A stretch of DNA of 45,596 nucleotides, taken from the NCBI GenBank assembly GCA_019649035.1, contig BMAT01005044.1, positions 318,562 through 364,157 on the forward strand, read 5' to 3'. Source of the stretch: Elysia marginata (Eukaryota > Mollusca > Gastropoda > Plakobranchidae). Of the stretch, positions 38,706 to 45,596 are shown piece by piece. The first letter of the stretch is position 1. Each line of letters opens with the position of its first letter. A model generated the notes under the pieces. The model saw only the letters and a program-made list of their open reading frames with translations. It searched no databases and was not told the origin of the DNA. A program made the position numbers and the translations under genes.

Positions 38706-41700
38706 CCCGGTTCCTCTTTCTCTCTGATGTCATCTGTTACGAACGATAATTGAAGAGAAGGTTTCCCCTCTTCTCCTTCTGACACTCTGACGTCTGGCAT
38801 ACTAGGGACGATACTCCAGGGCAGGCAGTCCTAATCCCACCTTTTAGCATCTTCCCGAGGCCCTGAGAGTTCCATTTGTCTAGTTCCGATCTGTTGGCTA
38901 GCCCCGCGTCATTTCCTTGTCACCCATAATTATTTATGTCGTCGCGAGCTATCCAACGACACTTCTTCCATTAAAATTTCTTTATTTTTTTTCCATTTTA
39001 TTGGCCAAATGAATCTAGCATTATTTTTTTTAAAAAGCTGCTCCTGATAGAACTTTCGCCTTAAATAATTACAAGTTAAACATGAACATGAAACTGTCTG
39101 TATTTGAATATTACTTCAAGGCTAGCTGTAAGAATCGACAATTGATCTCCAAAACTGAACAAGACTGGGTCTCCCCTTTCCCTAATTAGATGTGCAGTGA
39201 CATAGAAAGTGTTCAAACCTTTCCCTTGGACACGCCAAGAGTGACAGCGGTGTCAAAGCAGTGGTTACAGGAAAATTAGAGCTAATAAATTATGCTAATA
39301 CGAAGCATCCTGCGGAAATGTACTGTGTTTTTTTATACTGCTCTTTTTTGTGGCTGAGGGGGGGGGGGGGTGTTGTTGGATTGCACTCGAGAACTAGAAG
39401 TGTTAATAATTGCAAAATGAATGATTGTATAGAAAACATTTTTTCAGTGATAGTAAGAAACTTTATGGTGCAATACCTAAAGTTTGTTTTTGTTTTTGTT
39501 TTTTTTTAATACATATGAAGTGTCCTATTCCGAATAAAGGTCAATTAGACTGAATTTTTTTTTCGTTTTGTTTTCACCGTTTTGACCGTAAACCGACAAA
39601 GGCACTGTTCTATAGTTGCTCTGTTTTACGAAACCGTGTACATGTAATATGCCTTTGTTACTGGCACATTTTATTGTTGTTTCACTGTTACATAGATGTT
39701 CTTGAAAACCGCCTCCATCTGCCTCCAGCTTTATCGTCTACGGTAAGAAACCCTCACACTACCGGTACCCCTAGTACGAAATAGATTTCATTGGAATTTA
39801 AAAAAAAAGAAAGATTTTCATTCACGTAGCACCAAAAAGTCATATAAAATTTTTGTTTGATTATTTATATTTATGTTCGTTCTTCAGTCTTTCTCTATGA
39901 ATAGTTTTTTCTTTAGATTCATAGAACTCGAGCAGATCTTTGTGTGAACTACATTTTTACCTCTAACTTTATTGGTTTGTACATGGATTTCTTTATCATT
40001 CAAGATAGCTTCACTACAGCAATCCAATATGGAAGCAAAACTTTTAGAACTTTAGATCTGGAGATAGTTGATAGGGGGAGGGGGGAAGTCTTTCGGAGAT
40101 AGTGAAAAGTGAAAATATAAAAAGCAGCACCCTCTACCCTATTTTTCCCAAAGTTTTAAACAGCATTTGTTTGTCTTAACAGGTTTTTAAGAGCCCTAAG
40201 TTGTTTTCTAATACCTATAGTTGTCCCTGAAATTAAATTCTACCTTTGAAGAAAAAAAACAACAAATTATAATGTAACAAGTAAGGAGCGTTTTTATATA
40301 GCGCCTAATCCACTAATGTACTCTAAATGCTTTACATGGGTTCCCCGACAGGCCAATACCAACCAAATCACCTTCTGAACTCACAGAGAAGCGGCTAATA
40401 GAGCGCATCACTCCAGCACACTGACAAGATTTTTCACTGCCTATAGCCTGGTACTACTTTAACACATGAGTGTGGCGAAGAAATGTGTGTAAATAGCCTT
40501 TCTCAAGGACTAAACGTCGACCTGCCGAAAGCAGGACTCGAACCTCAGACCTCTCGGTCGGAAAGCCGAGCGTCTACCACTAGACCACGACGCCATACAA
40601 TGTGTGCCGGAGGTAAGTGTAAAAAAAATTAGAATAAAATAAATGTTGAAATAGAAATAAATTTAATGCGATGTTATCTAAAAGAAAGCAAGAAAAAATA
40701 AGATGATGTACTAGATAAAGTGAATAAAACAACAGAGAGCAGAAGAAAATCGCCACTGGGTATTATTAATGTTAAGTGTGTTCAGAAGTAAGAGGAGAAG
40801 GAAGGTGTAAAAAGTTAGTGGTTGGAATGCAACTTTTGTGGAGAAAAGGAAGAGTACTACCTGGGGAGATGCTAGACATTGATGAGGTTGGGGAACAATT
40901 AATGGAGATATACGATAAGACGATGAAGGGAGTTTCACAGAACAAGTTGTCGTGGCAGTGACTGGTCACCGAGACAGAGCGACACTGATTGCCCTGACAG
41001 ATGAGACCACAGGACTGTTAGTAGAGGTCCGGGCAGTTAGACCTGGGAAGAGTTCATGAGAGACCCTGGCAGTTATCACCACCCTGTCATCGTGCCAGGG
41101 ATCTTCTCTAGTCTGTCCCCAGGCACTGGATGGGACTGGACGATGCTCTCAGTTGCCCGAACATCGCCTAAGTCATGAAAAGATTTAACTCTTTAAGTCA
41201 GTTGTTAGCCCAAGTACTGGGAGACTGTACGACCTGCGCCCCCGGGCTTCCACTTGAGACTACGTATGGTTACAACAAGGCATTGGGTTATCTGTCAGGG
41301 TCCATTTAAAGGGTCTCAATTGGATTTGGGAGGGTCTTCGAGATTAACTGCTCTGTCGCGAGCTAGTTAAACGGATTAATTATGCTCTCCCCAAAGCTAA
41401 CTAGAGCCCGATAAAAAACACGATGTTTAGGTGACAGACTCCGAGGGTAAACAGGGTGCAATGCTGCAGGGAGGCATCTTTAAACAATGGATCATTGCAA
41501 GCCATTAATTAGATAAAGCTCAGAGTACACTTCAGTTGAACACAGAAGACGTTAAGTGATTTGGGCAAAGAAAAAACAAACTCCAAGCTATCCCTTGTCT
41601 TGATTGATTAAACTTAAGCTCCAAAGGACAACTGGAAAATGTCAAATATTCCCAAATTAGTTTCGTTGAACAATACAACTTTATAGCAGCTATTGCTTCA

Positions 41701-44403
41701 CAAACACAATGGATGTATCTATATCCAGACCGACAAAGACAGAATAAAGCTATTGTTTAAAATAGGAAAGGGCTACTTTTACATATATTCATTACACACC
41801 ACCAAACACTGAATTAGCCCCTAAGTGATTGGAAAACTTCTCTAAGCTTTGATAAGGGTGGAGGAATAAAAGAATATACGGGTCAAGGGGTCAAGACTTT
41901 GTTACACAAGAAAAGTAAAGAGAAAAGGGAGAGAGACACACAGGCAAACAGAGAGAGAAAGAGATAGAGAGAGAGAGAGAGAGATTCAAACTAATGTAAG
42001 CATAATAGTAGAGGCAATACAAAAGAAATGCTGGTCCCTTTGGACAAAAGAAGACAAACCTCAAATTTACATAATTTAAACGTACTACTTCATTTACAAA
42101 TTTCTTTTAATTATTGTCTAACATCGACTTCTAGTTTGCTTGCATTGATCTGACATTGCTTGCCAATCAATATTTATTTCAAACACAGATGGTTTTTTGG
42201 GATCTTTCTATATGCATCAGTGGACATTCTAGCTTCCAAAGCAATAAACAGCTTAAAAGAGAAGTCAAAACTATTATATAGGCGAGCGGCGAGGAGAAAT
42301 AATTATAGAAAATAAATAAAAAGTGTAAAAAGACAGTACATACGTATGAGAGAAGAGTAAAGAAAAACAGGAAAGAATGAAAATTAAGAGGGGAGATGGG
42401 GCCACAAAATTCTGTAAGAAAATCGGTTTGGTCTATGTCGTTTCATAGTGAGGAAAACCAACGTCGTAAACTCTAATGGGACCATTGATTATAGCTAATG
42501 GGGGCGTTGTTAAACAATTATTATTTAGGGATTGCTGTTATTTCGGACTGAGGAAAATATATCAGTTTTGCTCTTAGTTAATAACTTGACATTGGTGTGA
42601 CACTAAAGTTGAGTAGGCACAGTATGTAAAACAGCTTTGAGAGAAATGGGAGAGAGTAAAGGAAAGGGGAAGTAGAGGAGAAGATCGAGTACAGACGTGA
42701 GGAGATGGGAGAGATAAAAAGGGAGGGAGAGGCAAATCAGAGCATCATATATATTTAATTATGGAAAAGGGTAAGTGAGAAAAAGGGAGGAAGCAAAAGA
42801 GTGTAAAAGGGGCCCATGAAGAATAGTTGAAGATAGGATGTTGAGAGTGAAATTGGAAAGAGGAAGATGAATACAGACCAAAAAAGATGAACAGATATTA
42901 CGATTACATATGTTTTATAACAAGATTGATAAAAAAAGGAAAATCTGAACGAGATACATAGTACACAGAAATCTAAAGCAAGGAGTTAAGCAAAACTTTC
43001 TTTAGCTACATGACAAAGTTGATTAGAAGGGTGCATGAAACAAAATGTTAGTACGATTTTGTGGATAACCACAAACAAAACTGCAATTATGTTTAACTAT
43101 CTCTCATTTATTTTGAAGCAACCGCTTGTGTTTTCTATGACAAAATGCCTCTGAAAATACTTCTGTAAGACAATGTTACAAAATTTTGAATACGGTCTCA
43201 ACGCCACGTGAAGAGCCAGTAAAAAATTTCTTTTTACTAGAATAAGATACTTTTTTAAATCACTATCTGTTATTTTTGTGATGTAAAAAATAGGCCATAT
43301 TTAGAGTGGATTGCTAATTCACAAAGGACGTCGTGTTACAATATTTTTGCAGTGTTCTTACAAAACTGTATACCTCAAATATATATACTTACGTTTAGCT
43401 AAAATTTGGTTTTGGGATTACCTAACCTGGACAAGACAACTTGTCACAAAATTATGAACCGAAAACATCCTTCGAGTTTACCGCTATGTTAATATCTTCC
43501 CTCATCGTTGTTAACGAGCTCGTGGATATATTTTTGATACACTATGTCATAATTGAAATGCAAATTTATTTTTATTAACAAAGATAATCAGGAGTCGTCT
43601 CATACTTCTCTAATAATTTTTTTAAAGTTTACATTTGTCAGTGTCTCAAAAATCTCGTAACTTCGTGAATTCTGTCATTATTTTGTATGTATGCATGTAA
43701 AAAACTCGAAGGTAAGCACCTAATGTACGCATTTTAATGACATTGTTATATCTCGTTATATGGTTTATTCTTTGGGTTATATCGGACATCTATAAACAGC
43801 CTCTGTGATAACATAATGTAAAAGTTAACGAAATTACAAAAAAAAGCTCGTCGATATATTTTTATACACTATGTCATAATTGAATTGCAAATTTATTTTT
43901 TTTTAACAAAGAGACACCATTTACCTCCCAGATTTTGTTATGACCATCTCCGACTCCAACTCGTAGAACTTGTTCCACAGTTCCTTGCCTTCTAGTTCAA
44001 CCTTCGGCTCGTCCTTGATCCCATCGTCATGAGGTTCAAGGCCTTGCATAGGTAGATGGCAAAGTCCGATACCTTGAGTAGGGAACGGAGGTAGGAGCGT
44101 TTCTAAAGTAGGAGACCCTGCAGGTGATGAGGCTCTTCGGGAGTTTCCTTTGCCGCAGTAGAGATGGCCGTACTGGCTCAACTCCGGAAATAGAGCACCG
44201 GCTGCCTCAGGGGCGAGGAACGGTAGGGTTGGTTGTGCTGTCAAGGAAGGGACTAATCCTGGTGCAGTTAGATAGGGGTGAGAGCTGGTGCCACATACTC
44301 CAGGAGTATCCCCACCTCTGGTGTCGCCGCTAGTTCCTCTGAGGAGAGTGCTCAAAGTCCGTGAGTCCAATGGCCGTGAGAGAAGAAAAGGGTTAAAGGC
44401 CAT
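24769..44403 (-). CDS. Tbx2/3: T-box transcription factor, Tbx2/Tbx3 subfamily (whole gene, 7 coding exons)
   Basis: This is a sequence-specific nuclear DNA-binding protein; Tbx2/3 family members act mostly as transcriptional repressors in patterning and cell-fate control. Joining 43925-44403, 31447-31542, 30283-30454, 29019-29165, 27003-27079, 26274-26551 and 24769-25808 on the minus strand gives 2289 nt, or 762 aa plus a stop, close to vertebrate TBX2/TBX3 (about 710-745 aa). All junctions have GT/AG borders and matching phases. Diagnostic pieces in order are MAFNPF at the N-terminus (compare MAYHPF in vertebrates), [76 protein letters not shown] and [20 protein letters not shown]. The T-box covers roughly residues 135-323. 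The tail is Ser/Pro/His/Ala-rich with basic clusters near residues 448-451 and 470-473. The subfamily call is strong. Whether this is the single Tbx2/3 orthologue or a divergent paralogue cannot be settled here. Confidence 0.95.
25809..26273 (-). other. Tbx2/3 intron 6 (465 nt)
   Basis: Non-coding between the His-rich linker exon and the terminal exon. About 26148-26250 is rich in CAA/AAC-like trinucleotides, so it can be misread as an Asn-rich open frame on the plus strand. Nothing else is recognised. Confidence 0.75.
26274..26551 (-). CDS. Tbx2/3: Tbx2/3 coding exon 6 (post-T-box, acidic/Ser then His-rich linker)
   Basis: This 278-nt exon encodes residues 325-416. The first base after acceptor TTGCTATTAG completes Lys324. 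The sequence starts [15 protein letters not shown], continues with an acidic Ser stretch ([10 protein letters not shown]), then a His-rich run ([12 protein letters not shown]) and a second His run (AAHHHQQ). It ends at TATGGAG|GTTTGG, a weak-looking donor selected because it leaves one base (G) that fits the two-base start of the last exon. The acceptor and frame are well supported. The donor could shift if another GT is used. Confidence 0.8.
26552..27002 (-). other. Tbx2/3 intron 5 (451 nt)
   Basis: Short AT-rich intron with GTGAGC donor and TTGCTATTAG acceptor. No repeat, RNA gene or transposon was recognised in it. Confidence 0.8.
27003..27079 (-). CDS. Tbx2/3: Tbx2/3 coding exon 5 (end of T-box)
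   Basis: This 77-nt exon encodes [20 protein letters not shown] then GKREK (residues 299-323), plus two bases of Lys324. The acceptor is a strong pyrimidine tract, TGCTCTTTCTCAG, and the donor is [20 protein letters not shown] is the C-terminal T-box helix that enters the DNA minor groove in known T-box structures. The exon size equals the corresponding 77-nt exon of vertebrate TBX2/3 (from memory). GGGKREKK resembles the insect form GAGKREKK. Confidence 0.95.
27225..28260 (+). pseudogene. decayed Helitron Rep/helicase gene fragment
   Basis: The plus strand, opposite to the host gene, encodes frame-broken stretches of the Helitron helicase-like N-terminal domain in the right order: [14 protein letters not shown] (near 27300), RVQGQVY (near 27385), [12 protein letters not shown] (near 27700), [16 protein letters not shown] (near 27796), [14 protein letters not shown] (near 27954), [15 protein letters not shown] (near 28090) and [19 protein letters not shown] (near 28193). 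Stops and frameshifts separate them, and the sequence ends before the HUH nuclease motif and the helicase proper. It is therefore a dead 5' fragment of a rolling-circle transposon inside Tbx2/3 intron 4. Family assignment is from known Helitron motifs. The exact element ends were not found. Confidence 0.82.
28826..28916. repeat. (TTA)n microsatellite
   Basis: About 75 bases of nearly pure TTA repeat followed by a degenerate TCATTATTACCATTAAT end, within Tbx2/3 intron 4 about 100 bases beyond the donor of the divergent T-box exon. A TTG-rich stretch follows. Confidence 0.95.
29019..29165 (-). CDS. Tbx2/3: Tbx2/3 coding exon 4 (T-box, divergent block)
   Basis: This 147-nt, 49-codon phase-0 exon has acceptor CTATGACAG and donor GAAAAG|GTACAG. 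It encodes [20 protein letters not shown], then [19 protein letters not shown], then [10 protein letters not shown] (residues 250-298). The ends are canonical, but the middle departs from the usual family pattern (RANDILKLPYSTFRTYVF in flies and vertebrates). The reading frame is intact and the exon length matches the family, so this looks like a functional exon rather than a decayed one. It is not obvious as an open reading frame because it is short and contains no useful ATG start. Confidence 0.93.
29272..29283. repeat. perfect 12-bp palindrome in a CpG-rich patch
   Basis: GACGTCGACGTC is its own reverse complement and sits in a short CpG-rich patch (to about 29296) bracketed by two copies of ATAGCATAGTT (near 29262 and 29308). 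It lies in intron 3, just upstream of the divergent T-box exon in transcript order. Confidence 0.6.
29741..29782. repeat. (ATC)n microsatellite
   Basis: Imperfect then perfect ATC repeat in Tbx2/3 intron 3. It is followed by two tandem ~30-bp copies of TCATCCTAGGCTAAGGTATA and similar sequence at about 29789-29850. Confidence 0.85.
30048..30260 (+). pseudogene. LINE (non-LTR retrotransposon) APE-type endonuclease fragment
   Basis: The plus-strand frame reads [31 protein letters not shown] and [10 protein letters not shown]. This is the start of the endonuclease/exonuclease/phosphatase domain found at the N-terminus of many LINE polyproteins, where the usual pattern is GTWNVRG then DILCIQETK. 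The catalytic-site Asn (NVRG) and Glu (IQES) are present, the usual Trp is Ser, and the frame breaks soon after about 30245. The open frame runs upstream to 29861 without recognisable content. This is a truncated relic in Tbx2/3 intron 3, antisense to the gene, ending close to the splice donor at 30283. Confidence 0.75.
30283..30454 (-). CDS. Tbx2/3: Tbx2/3 coding exon 3 (T-box core, part 2)
   Basis: This 172-nt exon encodes [37 protein letters not shown] and [18 protein letters not shown] (residues 193-249). The acceptor is CGATTCAAAG, followed by G that completes Arg192. The donor is GGATAT|GTAAGA, phase 0. The spacing and the motifs [20 protein letters not shown] and KLKLTNN are the classic T-box centre. 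A LINE endonuclease relic on the opposite strand comes within a few tens of bases of the donor side of this exon. Confidence 0.95.
30455..31446 (-). other. Tbx2/3 intron 2 (992 nt)
   Basis: Separates the two halves of the T-box core. AT-rich with no recognised repeat, RNA gene or coding sequence. A GAGTTCCACCGC-type GC-richer patch is absent. Confidence 0.8.
31447..31542 (-). CDS. Tbx2/3: Tbx2/3 coding exon 2 (T-box core, part 1)
   Basis: This 96-nt exon encodes [14 protein letters not shown] and [16 protein letters not shown]. It starts after the acceptor AATGTCAACAG and ends at the donor GCAG|GTGAGT. The first base completes Arg160 and the last two begin Arg192. The block is very close to the Tbx2/3 consensus (RMFPPFKVRVSGLD, LLMDIVAADDC). 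It sits 12.4 kb from exon 1 and about 1 kb from exon 3. Together with exon 3 it totals 268 nt, which from memory is the size of the single vertebrate TBX2/TBX3 exon 2, so an intron divides that block here. Confidence 0.93.
33960..34330. promoter_or_regulatory. candidate intronic cis-regulatory block with a paired-homeodomain palindrome
   Basis: This block is GC-richer than its surroundings. At 34095-34111 it has CGCTAAT-CCA-ATTAGCG, a perfect 7-bp inverted repeat with a 3-bp spacer. TAATNNNATTA is the P3 site bound by dimers of paired-class homeodomains. CTTTG-type motifs lie nearby. A 65-codon open frame (33988-34185) overlaps the block but resembles nothing known. The regulatory call is inference from motif content and intronic position. 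Confidence 0.35.
38665..38701. repeat. (CT)n microsatellite
   Basis: About 36 bases of CT repeat within a longer pyrimidine-rich stretch in Tbx2/3 intron 1. Any open frame across it on the minus strand is low-complexity Arg/Glu and not a gene. Confidence 0.95.
39358..39370. repeat. G homopolymer
   Basis: Run of 13 G in intron 1; a likely source of length error in the assembly. Confidence 0.9.
40279..40594 (-). mobile_element. tRNA-derived SINE with LINE-2-like tail
   Basis: Read on the minus strand, 40523-40594 is tRNA-like. It has an A box around 40573-40587 (TGGTCTAGTGGTAGA) and a perfect B box at 40534-40544 (GGTTCGAGTCC), the internal promoter of RNA polymerase III. About 200 bases of unrelated body follow, then a 3' tail at 40293-40336 (TGTAAAGCATTTAGAGTAC ending GGCGCTATATAAA). 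That tail resembles the tail of V-type SINEs and L2-clade LINEs, which would supply the mobilisation enzyme. No clean target-site duplication is evident. It lies in intron 1 in the same orientation as the gene and is a retroposon, not a functional tRNA gene. Confidence 0.85.
40960..41530. promoter_or_regulatory. candidate intronic enhancer (SOX/homeodomain/GATA-type motif cluster)
   Basis: This block is noticeably less AT-rich than the intron around it and has no open frame of note. Visible motifs include TGATTGCCCTGACAG (near 40985, PBX/MEIS-like halves), ACCACAG (RUNX-like, near 41010), GGATTAATTATGC (near 41373), the inverted pair CAATG-GAT-CATTG at 41485-41497 (SOX-dimer-like), ATTAATTA at 41504-41511 and AGATAA at 41511-41516. 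An 8-bp hairpin (41064-41071 with 41093-41100) also occurs. Function is inferred from motif density only. Confidence 0.35.
41951..41984. repeat. (GA)n microsatellite
   Basis: Interrupted GA repeat at the start of a ~1-kb purine-biased plus strand (about 41880-42960, GGAGAG/GAAAG-rich) in intron 1. Confidence 0.85.
43517..43583. repeat. 67-bp direct repeat, copy 1
   Basis: Segment running from AGCTCGTGGATATATTTTTG to TATTAACAAAG. It is nearly identical to 43845-43912, and about 260 bases of different sequence lie between the two copies. Confidence 0.8.
43845..43912. repeat. 67-bp direct repeat, copy 2
   Basis: Second copy, from AGCTCGTCGATATATTTTTA to TTTAACAAAG. It ends about 12 bases from the boundary of coding exon 1, i.e. 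immediately inside intron 1 next to the splice donor. Confidence 0.8.
43925..44403 (-). CDS. Tbx2/3: Tbx2/3 coding exon 1 (N-terminus and start of T-box)
   Basis: This exon encodes residues 1-159 plus two bases of Arg160. The ATG at 44403 is chosen because it starts [12 protein letters not shown], which parallels the MAYHPF start block of vertebrate TBX2/3, and because its context (A at -3, G at +4) is good. The open frame continues upstream of the ATG, but no other in-frame ATG is seen there; the open stretch to 44499 begins at a GTG. The middle is Pro/Leu/Gly-rich and disordered-looking. The segment [20 protein letters not shown] enters the T-box, and the exon ends in EMVITKSG followed by AG. 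The donor is AG|GTAAAT. The phase fits exon 2 exactly (AG+G = Arg). Confidence 0.93.
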
Positions 44404-45453
44404 GATGAGTGTGAATCTTGATGCAGCACCAAAGTGAAGGGGTTTAAAATCAACTGAGATGGAGTAAGCTGTTTTTACAGCAACGCCAAGATGCTGCACT
44501 GTGTTTGAACTTTGTATTAGATATTATTGCAGGATTGTTTCTCGGTACTCTGTGCTTCAGCTTCGAAAGATATAAAAAGCAAAGACCTAGAAATGAAGGC
44601 TTTTCAAACAACAGCTTCTGTGTCAAAGATGTCGGTATTTTACATGTTTTATTTTCTATTTAGGGGTCATCCAAAAGTTACAGTTTGATAAGTCTCCACA
44701 CTTTAAACGGGGAGGATTTTCTAACTTTTAATCGTGAGTAAACAGAAAGAATTTGAAGACATTGAGGTACGTAAAGCCATGGCCCAAATGTGAACCTGGA
44801 CGTCTCCAATTCATTAGTGTTCAGAACTTGCTTTTAGTAAGCTGCAGTGAAAGTGTTGGGATGCTGAGGATAGAAAAAAATTGATTGTAGCGACGAGGTG
44901 GTCATAGTATTTAGCTTTCATACTAAATTACAGTTTTAATTTGTCAACATATTCTTTGTATGTTCCAATTTTAAATATCTCATAATAATTTAATTTTTCA
45001 AAAACCATGCGCGCGCACTTTTTTTTTACTATGCTAGTACTGTGCCAACTTTAAAATAATTTCTCGAATTTAAAAATTATATACAGGGAGGGATTTGTGC
45101 TGCGCTCACGCTGCCGTTTTAAAAATGAATCAAAGTTTTGATGAAAAAAAAATCAAGAAAAAAACCAGAGTAATAGCAAATGATAAAGAGCCACCTAAAA
45201 GATTTATTCGCAGTTGTTTGAGCTTGAACGAGGATATGTCATTAATATTTAGATGGGCATATTTGGTGCTATTCTATAAATATAAAAAGTTCTTAACTGA
45301 AAATAAGTTTATAGATGTTATATAACCCACTGTTGCTACGTTGACACTGCAGAATTTTTGAATAAATAAAATCACAATTATTGATCCATTTGCACACTTT
45401 GCGTTCTACAGCTATGTTAATAACTGTAACGATTTAAACAAAAATAAATGAAA
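44404..45453. other. upstream flank of the T-box gene (presumed 5' UTR/promoter side)
   Basis: About 1 kb before the start codon. The transcription start, TATA box and 5' UTR introns cannot be placed from the sequence. AT-rich, with no coding homology recognised. The small plus-strand open frame at 45095-45325 is Lys-rich and looks fortuitous. Confidence 0.5.
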
Positions 45454-45565
45454 TTAACAATAACAATAATTATAATGATAATGATAATAATAGTAATATA
45501 ATAATAATAATAATAATAGTAATAATAATAACAATAACAATGCTAATATTAACAATAATAATAAT

Positions 45566-45596
<31 letters not shown>
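45454..45596. repeat. AAT/AAC-rich microsatellite at the window end
   Basis: Imperfect AATAAT, AATGAT and AACAAT trinucleotide repeat running to the last base, so the repeat probably continues beyond the window. Confidence 0.9.

Larger units (their letters stand above)
31543..43924 (-). other. Tbx2/3 intron 1 (12.4 kb)
   Basis: A large first intron between the N-terminal exon and the T-box core. It contains a tRNA-SINE (40279-40594), microsatellites, a ~13-base G run (39358-39370), a purine-rich stretch (about 41880-42960), a duplicated ~67-bp segment next to exon 1, and two GC-richer motif-dense blocks (33960-34330 and 40960-41530). No coding sequence was recognised. The open frames here are AT-rich and lack homology that I can see. 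Confidence 0.85.

Noticed and set aside
40523-40594. Functional tRNA gene
   Set aside because: tRNA-like with good A and B boxes, but fused to a SINE body and LINE-like tail, and the anticodon arm and acceptor pairing are imperfect.
44404-44499. Possible N-terminal extension of the T-box protein
   Set aside because: The frame is open, but the upstream start would be GTG and no in-frame ATG precedes 44403; MAFNPF matches the family start.

Overview
The window looks like a piece of an animal nuclear genome, most likely a gastropod or other mollusc. This is inferred from an intron-rich T-box gene, an AT-rich background, long TC/GA, TTA and ACAG microsatellites, relics of Helitron, LINE, mariner and tRNA-SINE elements, and the frequent string TCTAGATC. 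No prokaryotic operon, plasmid or phage organisation is present. There is one 124-N assembly gap and one isolated N.

One protein-coding gene can be fully reconstructed. It is a T-box transcription factor of the Tbx2/Tbx3 (optomotor-blind) subfamily on the minus strand, from the ATG at 44403 to the stop codon ending at 24769. Seven coding exons (43925-44403, 31447-31542, 30283-30454, 29019-29165, 27003-27079, 26274-26551, 24769-25808) join with compatible phases and GT/AG borders. Their sum is 2289 nt, or 762 residues plus a stop. The T-box spans about residues 135-323, and a Ser/His/Ala-rich tail carries two basic nuclear-localisation-type clusters. The third T-box coding block is clearly more divergent than the rest.

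Layout: 1-24.5 kb is downstream flank without a recognisable gene. It holds two inverted-repeat (foldback/MITE-like) elements, microsatellites, a mariner relic, a LINE reverse-transcriptase relic, and an unusual array at 20.38-21.50 kb in which a 10-bp box (GGACATAACG) recurs about every 180 bp in an alternating A/B pattern with a ~358-bp higher-order period. From 24.5 to 44.4 kb is the T-box gene. Its 12.4-kb first intron contains a tRNA-derived SINE and two GC-richer blocks with clustered homeodomain, SOX and GATA-like motifs that are candidate enhancers. Intron 3 holds a LINE endonuclease relic almost touching a splice donor, and intron 4 holds a decayed Helitron. From 44.4 kb to the end is the upstream flank and presumed promoter side, ending in an AAT-rich repeat.

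The evidence is reading of the sequence plus family knowledge; no alignment, gene finder or database search was run.
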